From Sulfurimonas sp. (lineage in GTDB: Bacteria; Campylobacterota; Campylobacteria; Campylobacterales; Sulfurimonadaceae), in the NCBI GenBank assembly GCA_024762705.1, contig JANTGW010000044.1, positions 1 to 7,528 on the forward strand: a stretch of 7,528 nucleotides of DNA. Direction: 5' to 3'. The notes beneath the pieces were generated by a model that was not told the DNA's origin, did not search any database, and worked only from the letters and a program-made list of their open reading frames with translations. Position 1 is the stretch's first letter. Every line of letters begins with the position of its first letter. Positions 1 to 4,668 of this stretch are shown one piece after another. Position numbers and translations under genes: made by a program.

Positions 1-28
1 ATAATATAAAATAGGTCTTATAGTTAAA

Positions 29-44
29 TTAGCTTGAAAGCTAA
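29..44. repeat. Short inverted repeat TTAGCTT-GA-AAGCTAA
   Basis: Seven-base perfect arms (29-35 and 38-44) flank a two-base centre. No clear T-run follows on either strand, so it is not a convincing intrinsic terminator for an upstream gene. It could be a regulator site or the remnant of a weak terminator. The surrounding 1-160 region is very AT-rich, and I see no open frame or RNA gene in it. Confidence 0.4.
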
Positions 45-108
45 ACATTAGTGTAATCGAATCAGAATATTATTAAAATAAATCCAACAAAAAATATAAT
101 AAATATAT

Positions 109-155
109 TAGTATTATTTTATAAGTTTTTTATAAGCTTATAGTATTACTTTAGA
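109..155. repeat. Direct repeats flanking a 12-bp palindrome upstream of the hemoglobin gene
   Basis: Two 15-base near copies, TAGTATTATTTTATA at 109-123 and TAGTATTACTTTAGA at 141-155, match at 13 of 15 positions and lie 32 bases apart, about three helical turns. Between them, at 131-142, is the perfect palindrome TATAAGCTTATA. The downstream copy overlaps the candidate -35 of the hemoglobin promoter. That geometry would suit a regulator site, but low-complexity AT DNA can also produce it by chance. Confidence 0.35.
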
Positions 156-174
156 AAATAAATTTAGCTATACT
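146..174 (+). promoter_or_regulatory. Candidate promoter of the hemoglobin operon
   Basis: TTACTT at 146-151, a 17-base spacer, then TATACT at 169-174 give a sigma70-type promoter with a weak -35, as is usual in Campylobacterota. The start of transcription would fall near 181, leaving a leader of about 20 bases that contains AGGAG at 191-195, five bases before the ATG. The segment 161-175 recurs exactly, on the other strand, upstream of the 154-aa gene. Confidence 0.45.
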
Positions 175-200
175 TTCATGATTAAATATTAGGAGAATAT

Positions 201-596
201 ATGCCTTATGAGACTGTGGATAGAGCAAAAATAATAGAAATGGTACAACGGTTTTATGCCAATGTGCTCAAAGACGATATTTTAAGCCCTTATTTTACAA
301 GAGCACTCGGGAGTGACTTAAACAGCGGTAAATGGCATGAACACTTAAATACGCTCACTGGTTTTTGGCTGTTAATGATGAATGCTGAATCAGGTTATAG
401 AGGTGATCCCTTTCCTCCACATGCTTTTTTAGGGAAAATGTATAGAGAAACGTTTGAACGATGGCTTATGCTTTTTAAAGAAGTGGTTGACAGTATGTTT
501 GTTCCCGAAATTGCACAAAAGTTTTATAAAAAAGCAGATATTTTAGCTGAACAGTTCATTGAGAACTTAGGTATAGATGATGAAGAGGAAGATTAA
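201..596 (+). CDS. Group III truncated hemoglobin (Ctb-like)
   Basis: A 131-residue single-domain globin that binds heme and ligands such as O2 or NO in the cytoplasm. It resembles Campylobacter jejuni Ctb. By alignment from memory, Tyr19 is the distal B10 residue (RFYANV), His48 the E7 residue (KWHEH followed by GFW at 54-56), His74 in PPHAFL the proximal heme ligand F8, and Trp88 in ERWLMLF the conserved G8 tryptophan. Group III globins are about 130 residues, so it is full length. AGGAG sits five bases before the ATG. The acidic tail DDEEED is encoded by DNA that also contains the ribosome site for the next gene, whose ATG directly follows this TAA, so the two are very probably co-translated. 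Family knowledge suggests NO/O2 handling under low oxygen; the exact role here is inferred. Confidence 0.92.
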   Translation: MPYETVDRAKIIEMVQRFYANVLKDDILSPYFTRALGSDLNSGKWHEHLNTLTGFWLLMMNAESGYRGDPFPPHAFLGKMYRETFERWLMLFKEVVDSMFVPEIAQKFYKKADILAEQFIENLGIDDEEED

Positions 597-956
597 ATGA
601 GTGAACAATCGAAAATATTGGAAGAAATGCAGCAGTTGGTTGTACAAATACTTAAAAGTGGTACCGCAACAGAAGAAGAGGGTGCGAGACTTGATGAACT
701 TGAAGAGTTGATGTTAAAACAAAAGTGTTACAGACCAACACAAAGTGCAGAAGTTAGCAATCAGGGTGAAGAAATTGCAGAATTATTTTTCAATAACGAT
801 ATAAACAAGGCAATAGAAAAAATGTTCGAATATGATATTACACCTGAAGATTTTTTTGGATTTGCAGCTTACCATTTTGAAGATGAACCCCGTGTTGGAA
901 TGTTCACAGAGTCCTTCATGGCTGATGTTGATAAGACTTATAAGTCAAAGTCTTAA
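597..956 (+). CDS. Hypothetical 119-aa protein coupled to the truncated hemoglobin
   Basis: I do not recognise this family. The ATG follows the hemoglobin stop with no spacer, and its GAAGAGGAAG ribosome site lies within the hemoglobin coding end, so translation should be coupled. Residues 1-44 are strongly charged and heptad-like (ILEEMQQLV, LDELEELML), suggesting a helical hairpin or short coiled coil. A linker with polar residues follows, then a helical C-terminal part with NNDINKAIEKMFEYDITPED and an aromatic FFGFAAYHF stretch at 86-94. There is one cysteine (Cys44), no signal peptide and no membrane segment, so a cytoplasmic place is likely. The tight coupling suggests a globin partner, a reductase adaptor or a small regulator, but nothing in the sequence decides. 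The reading frame is convincing from the coupling and the acidic, ordinary composition. Confidence 0.85.
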   Translation: MSEQSKILEEMQQLVVQILKSGTATEEEGARLDELEELMLKQKCYRPTQSAEVSNQGEEIAELFFNNDINKAIEKMFEYDITPEDFFGFAAYHFEDEPRVGMFTESFMADVDKTYKSKS

Positions 957-991
957 AAAAGAAGTTAAAATAGAATTATCTATTTTAACTT
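950..991 (-). terminator. Intrinsic terminator of the fqrB-like gene
   Basis: A perfect 13-base-pair stem (arms 962-974 and 979-991, loop 975-978) is followed on the minus strand by a T-rich tract ending in six Ts (952-961 on the plus strand is the matching A-run). It fits a Rho-independent terminator for the - strand gene. The stop codon of that gene (TAG at 982-980) lies inside the stem. On the plus strand the hairpin directly follows the 119-aa gene but has no T-run after it, so it would terminate that operon less well. Confidence 0.8.
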
Positions 992-1990
992 AGAAGCGAT
1001 GTCTTTTACTGCTGAACCTGCGTGATTGAATGCAAGTGCAATACTTCCCTGGTCAGTAATAACGTCACCGATAGTGTAAAGACCTTCAACATTCGTTTCA
1101 AAAGTATCTTCGTTATATACAGGAACATCCCATTCACCAGTTTTAACACCTGAGTTTACAAGAATATCTTTTGGAGTAGTTCCACCCAATGCATAAACAG
1201 CTCTATCGTATTCACCAGTTGAACCATCAGTAAAGTTTACTTTGATTGCTCTTTCTGTTCCCGGTTCAACACTTTCAATATCTACACCGAGCTTGTTGAT
1301 AAGCTGACCATTGTTAAGGTATTTCATACACATTTCAGTATTAATAGGGTTCATTCTTTTGATTTCTGCTTGTCTGTAGTTAAGTGTTACAACACAGTCT
1401 TCCATGCCTTCCATTTCAACTAAACCATATGCATACTCTCCGGCAGTATCTCCACCACCAACTACCATTACATGTTCACCGTTTTGAACTTTAGAAAGGT
1501 TAAAGTTTAAAACATTTTTAAGCTCTTTAGGGAATCTATATTTAGGTTTATTTGGTTTACCCATACGACCAACAGAAAGAATGACATTTTTTGCTTTCAT
1601 ATTTTCTAATGCTTCAGCAATACCATCTGTAGCGTAAACAATTGAGAAAAGACCATCTTCACCTTTTTCAACTCTTACGATTTCATGATTATATTCAAAT
1701 TTGTCAAGTACACCTGCGTTAGTTAACTTGTCATTCATTTGCTCGATGTACTCTTCTTTAGAACACTCTTCAAATGTAACATTACCAGTAAACTCAAACT
1801 TGATTCCCATCCAGTCTTTATCGACTCTTTTACCTTTTTTGTAAAATTTATGAATCATGTCATTGTGATGTGGTGCTTTGTCTATAACAATAATGTTTTC
1901 GATTCCTGCGAGTTTTGCTTCAATCGCTGCTGCCATACCGCCAGGGCCTGCGCCTATTATTGCAAGATCTACTATTTTTCCATTTGGCAT
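980..1990 (-). CDS. fqrB: FqrB-like NADPH:flavodoxin/quinone oxidoreductase (thioredoxin-reductase-like flavoprotein)
   Basis: A 336-residue FAD/NAD(P)H oxidoreductase. GAGPGG at 13-18 is the FAD dinucleotide fold, VVGGGDTAGEY at 176-186 the NADPH fold, and YTIGDV at 305-310 the FAD-closing motif. There is no CxxC (cysteines only at 76, 199 and 221), so it cannot be a classical thioredoxin reductase. Stretches such as KFYKKGKRVDKDW, LNYRQAEIKRMN and NKLGVDIES closely match, from memory, Helicobacter pylori FqrB (HP1164; Campylobacter Cj0559), which passes electrons between NADPH, flavodoxin and quinones. The ATG at 1990 is chosen because GAAGAGGA lies seven bases upstream and the FAD motif then sits at the usual distance; the frame stays open to a TTG at 2086, but those 32 residues are unlike the family. 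It has its own promoter region with three putative operators and its own terminator. Reduced flavodoxin could feed Fe-S enzymes. Confidence 0.85.
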   Translation of the reverse strand: MPNGKIVDLAIIGAGPGGMAAAIEAKLAGIENIIVIDKAPHHNDMIHKFYKKGKRVDKDWMGIKFEFTGNVTFEECSKEEYIEQMNDKLTNAGVLDKFEYNHEIVRVEKGEDGLFSIVYATDGIAEALENMKAKNVILSVGRMGKPNKPKYRFPKELKNVLNFNLSKVQNGEHVMVVGGGDTAGEYAYGLVEMEGMEDCVVTLNYRQAEIKRMNPINTEMCMKYLNNGQLINKLGVDIESVEPGTERAIKVNFTDGSTGEYDRAVYALGGTTPKDILVNSGVKTGEWDVPVYNEDTFETNVEGLYTIGDVITDQGSIALAFNHAGSAVKDIASKLK

Positions 1991-2073
1991 ATTGTTGTCC
2001 TCTTCTTTGATTAACTTTTGTCGATAGTTTACACAGTTTAGAAAATTATTTCCAATAATAGTAGGATTTAAGG

Positions 2074-2104
2074 AGTATATTTGCAAATATGTTACTATTT
2101 GTAA
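2074..2104 (-). promoter_or_regulatory. Candidate promoter of the fqrB-like gene
   Basis: On the minus strand, TTACAA (2104-2099) precedes TATACT (2079-2074) with a 19-base spacer, which is long but tolerable for a Campylobacterota promoter where the -10 dominates. Transcription would begin near 2067, leaving a leader of about 77 bases before the ATG at 1990. Inverted repeat site 1 (2087-2105) covers the -35 region, a position typical of repressor control. Confidence 0.4.
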
Positions 2105-2105
2105 T
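2087..2105. promoter_or_regulatory. Putative operator site 1 (GTTAC-N5-GTAAT)
   Basis: ATATGTTACTATTTGTAA at 2087-2104 matches site 2 at 17 of 18 bases. The arms GTTAC (2091-2095) and GTAAT (2101-2105) form an inverted repeat with a five-base centre and one mismatch. It overlaps the proposed -35 of the fqrB-like gene. The regulator is unknown. Confidence 0.45.
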
Positions 2106-2161
2106 TTAAAACTGCTCTATCCCATATATCTTTTAGTATATTGAAAATATTTGATTTTATA

Positions 2162-2184
2162 ATATGTTTCTATTTGTAACATAT
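2162..2184. promoter_or_regulatory. Putative operator site 2 (ATATGTTTC-N5-GTAACATAT)
   Basis: Nine-base arms at 2162-2170 and 2176-2184 are complementary except at one position, around the centre TATTT. It is the longest dyad in the 244-bp gap and is centred 75 bases (about seven turns) from site 1. Confidence 0.5.
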
Positions 2185-2204
2185 ATTTTTTTATGAATTT
2201 TCTA

Positions 2205-2221
2205 TGTAACATTTTGTTACA
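2205..2221. promoter_or_regulatory. Putative operator site 3 (TGTAAC-N5-GTTACA)
   Basis: A perfect 17-base dyad with six-base arms at 2205-2210 and 2216-2221, centred 40 bases (about four turns) from site 2 and starting 14 bases past the end of the LRV gene. No T-run follows on the minus strand, so a terminator role for the LRV gene is less likely than a protein-binding role. Its arms equal those of sites 1 and 2 with the central A/T pair swapped. Confidence 0.45.
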
Positions 2222-2234
2222 GTGTTGTTCTTGA

Positions 2235-2792
2235 TTATGCTTGATTTATTATCGATGGATGTTCCGCAGCTATTTTGCGTACATCTTCATGTTCATCTTT
2301 AAGAAGTTTTTGTAATATTTCAAGAGGTGCAATTGGGTTTTTTGCAATGGCTGCTCTCACATTCTCATCTTCATCTCTACTTAGTTTATGCAAAATTTCA
2401 GGTGTTGTGCTTGGGTTTACTGCAATTGATATTTTTACAAACTCATCGCTGTCATTACTTAGTTTATCAAGTATTTCAACAGGTGTATTTGCATTGCCTG
2501 CCACCCAAGATACAACTTCTCTGTCTTCACTTAAAGCTATTAGTGTTTCAACCTTTGTATTTGGATGTTCTGCTACAAACTCACGTACAAATGAACTTTC
2601 ATCTTTGCTAAGCTTATCTAATGTTTCAGATGATGTATTTACATTCGCAGCAACCCTTGCTCGAATAAATTGATTATCGTCTTTACTTAAAGCATCGAGT
2701 GCTTGTGTAGATGCCTCGGGATTGTTTGCAAGTGCTCTGCGAACATGTTCATCATTGCTTTGAACTGACTCTAATTCTTCTTTTGTCATCAT
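2235..2792 (-). CDS. Leucine-rich-repeat-variant (LRV) repeat protein
   Basis: A 185-residue all-helical repeat protein with about six units of roughly 26 residues on the pattern N-P-x-T-x-x-E-x-L-x-x-L-S-x-D-x-x-x-x-V-R-x-x-[IV]-A. Examples start at NPSTTPEILHKLSRD and NPIAPLEILQKLL. One central unit (HPNTKVETLIALSED) is two residues shorter. This is the LRV pattern (HEAT-like solenoid) first described from Azotobacter vinelandii; that protein also has an N-terminal Cys-rich 4Fe-4S domain, whereas this one has no cysteine at all. Such solenoids act as binding scaffolds, so a cytoplasmic protein-protein role is likely; the partner is unknown. Two ATGs stand in tandem (2792 and 2789); an AAGG ten bases before the first is the only ribosome-like site, so I take the first. 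It lies 79 bases after the 154-aa gene on the same strand, probably in one transcript. Confidence 0.85.
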   Translation of the reverse strand: MMTKEELESVQSNDEHVRRALANNPEASTQALDALSKDDNQFIRARVAANVNTSSETLDKLSKDESSFVREFVAEHPNTKVETLIALSEDREVVSWVAGNANTPVEILDKLSNDSDEFVKISIAVNPSTTPEILHKLSRDEDENVRAAIAKNPIAPLEILQKLLKDEHEDVRKIAAEHPSIINQA

Positions 2793-2871
2793 GCTTGTTG
2801 TTACCTTGTTTAAAATTTAATTGAATTATTTGGCGAATTGTAGCTATAACTCTCTTAAACATTCAGGTAGC

Positions 2872-3336
2872 TTAAAATGGAAATTTTTTTTCTAAGTTAT
2901 TCATTAAGTCAATCTCTCTTTGTACTGAAACATTTTTTTTGAGGTAACTCCAAAACTCTTTTGCTGCGTGGACAACATCAAGCCATTCCTGATCTTTTAG
3001 TATATCTTGGGGGTTTTCGCTTGGTTCCATGTAGAAGGCTGCAAGTTTATGAAATTTTTTTGCGTTATGTGCTTCTTGTTGCGAAACATTTGCATGTTGC
3101 ACGGCCTTTTCATAAGCATCATCAAGAGCCAAGATGTCGAAATAGGCACTGAGACATTCTTCATAAGAGGATTCCCAAGCTTCATCATCGGGCCATTTAC
3201 ATGTATCTGCATCAATCCATGACATCTTCTGAAGTTTTATGTTAGCAAACTCGAAAATTGTCTGTAGCCAATAGAGCCTCCATCTTTGTTTTAGCTCGAC
3301 ATCGCTGATGTCATCTTGCATATTTGCCATTAACAT
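2872..3336 (-). CDS. Hypothetical Trp-rich acidic 154-aa protein
   Basis: I do not recognise this family. The frame starts at ATG 3336 with AAGGA eight bases upstream; in-frame ATGs at residues 3 and 6 are further from it. The product is acidic, apparently helical and unusually rich in tryptophan (19, 23, 40, 48, 54, 118, 129), with two cysteines (46, 61). It has no signal peptide, membrane segment or obvious catalytic motif. Amphipathic stretches such as LSAYFDILALDDAYEKAVQ (62-80) and the C-terminal EFWSYLKKNVSVQREIDL suggest a helical bundle. It is the first gene of a - strand group leading to the LRV protein and, after a regulated gap, the FqrB-like enzyme, which hints at a shared accessory role. 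It is divergent from the cold-shock-like gene at 3466 across a 129-bp intergenic region. Confidence 0.75.
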   Translation of the reverse strand: MLMANMQDDISDVELKQRWRLYWLQTIFEFANIKLQKMSWIDADTCKWPDDEAWESSYEECLSAYFDILALDDAYEKAVQHANVSQQEAHNAKKFHKLAAFYMEPSENPQDILKDQEWLDVVHAAKEFWSYLKKNVSVQREIDLMNNLEKKFPF

Positions 3337-3394
3337 TGAGTAGTTCCTTATTTTAGGGCTTATTTATAAATAAAATTCTATCCTAAATTGTTCT

Positions 3395-3409
3395 AAGTAT
3401 AGCTAAATT
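3395..3409 (-). promoter_or_regulatory. Candidate -10 region of the 154-aa/LRV operon
   Basis: The minus strand reads AATTTAGCTATACTT here, identical over 15 bases to 161-175 in front of the hemoglobin gene. It includes a TATACT -10 (3401-3396). The predicted start near 3390 leaves a leader of about 53 bases. I see no convincing -35. Confidence 0.45.
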
Positions 3410-3412
3410 CAG

Positions 3413-3442
3413 TTGTTGTATTAAGCTAAAAGAGGCTAAAAT
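3413..3442 (+). promoter_or_regulatory. Candidate promoter of the cold-shock-like gene
   Basis: TTGTTG at 3413-3418, an 18-base spacer and TAAAAT at 3437-3442 form a weak sigma70-type promoter with a start near 3449. GCTAAA occurs three times nearby (3402, 3425, 3435). The gene's ribosome site AAGGA (3456-3460) is five bases before the ATG. Confidence 0.35.
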
Positions 3443-3465
3443 TAAGTAAATTTTTAAGGAATGAA

Positions 3466-3882
3466 ATGAATATGACAGGAATGATATTTCAGTTTAACAG
3501 TGATGATGGAAAAGGGCTTATCATGCTGACTGATGGACAAACAAAAGAGTTTACTGTGAGCCAATGGGCGGATGAAAATAATATGCCTTCCGTAGGCCTA
3601 AAGATATCATATGATGAAGATGCACAAGGGGCAAAAGTAAAGAAGTATGATGAGTCTAAAGAGCAACCTGTATCTCCAAGCACCAGTATAGAAGAGTATA
3701 TTGAACATTTTAAAGGTGAAGGATATAATCTTGTAAAAGACTTGCAAGAGGGAAATACGAGAACGGTTACATTTAGAAAATTCTCTGTTACAGAGCATTC
3801 AGAAGTTGTCATCAAATCTGTAAACAATGAAATCTCTATAACACGTACTATAAATGGAAAAGAATCAGTCAAGCTTGTATAA
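3466..3882 (+). CDS. Hypothetical protein with cold-shock-like (OB-fold) N-terminus
   Basis: A 138-residue two-part protein. Residues 3-60 follow the layout of a cold-shock-type beta barrel: TGMIFQFNSDDGKGLIMLTDG (continuous from 4) resembles the G-x-I-x-x-F-x-x-x-x-G-x-G-x-I start, followed by a strand KEFTVSQW and then GLKISYDEDAQGAKVKKY. The aromatic RNP residues are not clearly kept, so nucleic-acid binding is only possible. A Ser/Pro linker (64-73) joins a second domain (75-138) beginning with the helix SIEEYIEHFKGEGYNLVKDL and continuing with strands TVTFRKF, EVVIKSV and EISITRTI. The start is supported by AAGGA five bases upstream. It is transcribed alone or runs into the Nfu gene 75 bases downstream. 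I cannot assign a function. Confidence 0.75.
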   Translation: MNMTGMIFQFNSDDGKGLIMLTDGQTKEFTVSQWADENNMPSVGLKISYDEDAQGAKVKKYDESKEQPVSPSTSIEEYIEHFKGEGYNLVKDLQEGNTRTVTFRKFSVTEHSEVVIKSVNNEISITRTINGKESVKLV

Positions 3883-3915
3883 TACAACAAAAATAATTTT
3901 TTATATAATGTTAAG

Positions 3916-3934
3916 TATCAGGTGATATTATAAT
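3916..3934 (+). promoter_or_regulatory. Candidate promoter and dyad before the Nfu-hemerythrin pair
   Basis: TATAAT at 3929-3934 is a full -10 match, with transcription expected near 3941. Directly upstream is the 12-base perfect dyad TATCAGGTGATA (3916-3927), which occupies the spacer between -10 and any -35, where a repressor could block polymerase. AAGAGGA at 3944-3950 is the ribosome site of the Nfu gene, so the leader would be very short. Confidence 0.4.
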
Positions 3935-3957
3935 TCAAAAAATAAGAGGAATAACAA

Positions 3958-4251
3958 ATGAGTGAAGAGACACAAACTGCTGAAGCAGTAGACTTTGAGA
4001 ATATGAGTACAGTACAGAAGATCAATGCTATCGATAAGATCATTGATGATAAAATTAGAGAATATTTACATGCTGACGGTGGAGATCTGGATTTTATAGA
4101 TCTCAAAGAGGCAAATGGTATGACAGACGTTTATATCTCATATGTTGGAGCATGTGGTTCATGTGAAAGTTCAGGCGGAACACTCGCTTCAATTCAAAGA
4201 ATTCTCAACGGCCAGCTGGAAACTAACAATATCAGAGTTTACGCAATTTAA
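3958..4251 (+). CDS. NifU C-terminal-domain (Nfu-type) Fe-S cluster protein
   Basis: A 97-residue Nfu-domain protein, a carrier that holds and hands on a 4Fe-4S (or 2Fe-2S) cluster in Fe-S protein maturation. The motif VGACGSCESSGGTL at 63-76 carries the cluster-binding Cys66 and Cys69 of the CxxC signature. It is preceded by the usual HADGGDLDFIDL segment (39-50), where most family members read DGGD. A 20-residue acidic extension precedes the domain. It has neither the IscU-like nor the central ferredoxin-like domain of full NifU, so it is a stand-alone Nfu like those of Helicobacter and Campylobacter. AAGAGGA lies seven bases before the ATG. The hemerythrin gene follows after 18 bases with its own ribosome site, so the two form an operon, linking Fe-S assembly to an oxygen-binding protein. 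Confidence 0.92.
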   Translation: MSEETQTAEAVDFENMSTVQKINAIDKIIDDKIREYLHADGGDLDFIDLKEANGMTDVYISYVGACGSCESSGGTLASIQRILNGQLETNNIRVYAI

Positions 4252-4257
4252 TAATTT

Positions 4258-4272
4258 AAAGGAAAACAATTG
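4258..4272 (+). promoter_or_regulatory. Ribosome site that sets a TTG start for hemerythrin
   Basis: AAAGGA at 4258-4263 is six bases before TTG 4270-4272. No ATG is available until residue 9 (4294), and that one has no ribosome-like sequence in front of it. Confidence 0.7.
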
Positions 4273-4668
4273 ATTATACAAGAAGAACTTCCAATGGTAG
4301 CAGTACCAAGCATGAATGATACACACCTAGAAGAGTCTCTTCTTATCAATAAGCTTGAATCTGCCGCACAGAGTGGCAATATAGAACTAACTCTTGAAGT
4401 CTTAAAAGAACTTCTTGAGCATACTGCTATACATTTTGCTCAAGAAGAAAGTATTATGAAAGAGTCTGGTTTCTTTGAGCTTAATTCACATAAAGCTGAA
4501 CATGACAGGCACCTTAATGAACTTAAATCTATCATAAAGTATTTTGATGAAAGAAAAGATCCTAATGCCATTATGGCGTATATCAAGGGCAATCTAAAGG
4601 CTTGGATGATTAATCATGTTAAAACCATGGATACAGCAGCAGCTGAACATTTTAAGTCTAACTCTTAG
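4270..4668 (+). CDS. Hemerythrin-family O2-binding protein
   Basis: A 132-residue single-domain bacteriohemerythrin, a non-heme diiron protein that binds O2 reversibly in the cytoplasm. All seven family ligands are visible: His19, His55 and Glu59 (HFAQE), His74 and His78 (HKAEH), His116 and Asp121 (HVKTMD). Length and spacing fit a free-standing hemerythrin, with no sensor or signalling domain attached. The start is TTG, fixed by AAAGGA six bases upstream. It follows the Nfu gene by 18 bases, so a role in lowering free O2 around Fe-S assembly or an Fe-S enzyme is a reasonable inference; O2 delivery to a respiratory oxidase is the main alternative. Its TAG stop overlaps the TAA of the convergent GlcG/HbpS gene on the other strand by two bases, with no terminator between them. 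Confidence 0.92.
   Translation: MIIQEELPMVAVPSMNDTHLEESLLINKLESAAQSGNIELTLEVLKELLEHTAIHFAQEESIMKESGFFELNSHKAEHDRHLNELKSIIKYFDERKDPNAIMAYIKGNLKAWMINHVKTMDTAAAEHFKSNS

Noticed and set aside
980..1990. Classical thioredoxin reductase for the TrxC in this window
   Set aside because: No CxxC active site is present; the resemblance is to FqrB.
1991..2086. N-terminal extension of the fqrB-like frame to a TTG at 2086
   Set aside because: The extra 32 residues are unlike the family, the TTG lies at a proposed operator/promoter, and ATG 1990 has a strong GAAGAGGA site and the right distance to the FAD motif.
2275..2673. Plus-strand open frame of 132 codons opposite the LRV gene
   Set aside because: It is the antisense shadow of the LRV repeats; its Ser/Leu-rich product reflects the periodic coding strand, and it has no ribosome site.
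2235..2792. Tandem DNA repeat array
   Set aside because: The periodicity of about 78 bases comes from the LRV protein repeats; the DNA copies are diverged, and the frame is maintained throughout.
2830..2845. Possible sigma54 promoter (TGGCGAATTGTAGC)
   Set aside because: GG and GC are nine bases apart, not ten, and it points along + with no + gene downstream. By eye I also found no NifA-type TGT-N10-ACA site in the gaps, which counts mildly against direct NifA control.
3489..3890. Minus-strand open frame opposite the cold-shock-like gene
   Set aside because: No ribosome site, Ser/Cys/Phe-rich shadow composition, and the opposite strand has a well-supported gene.
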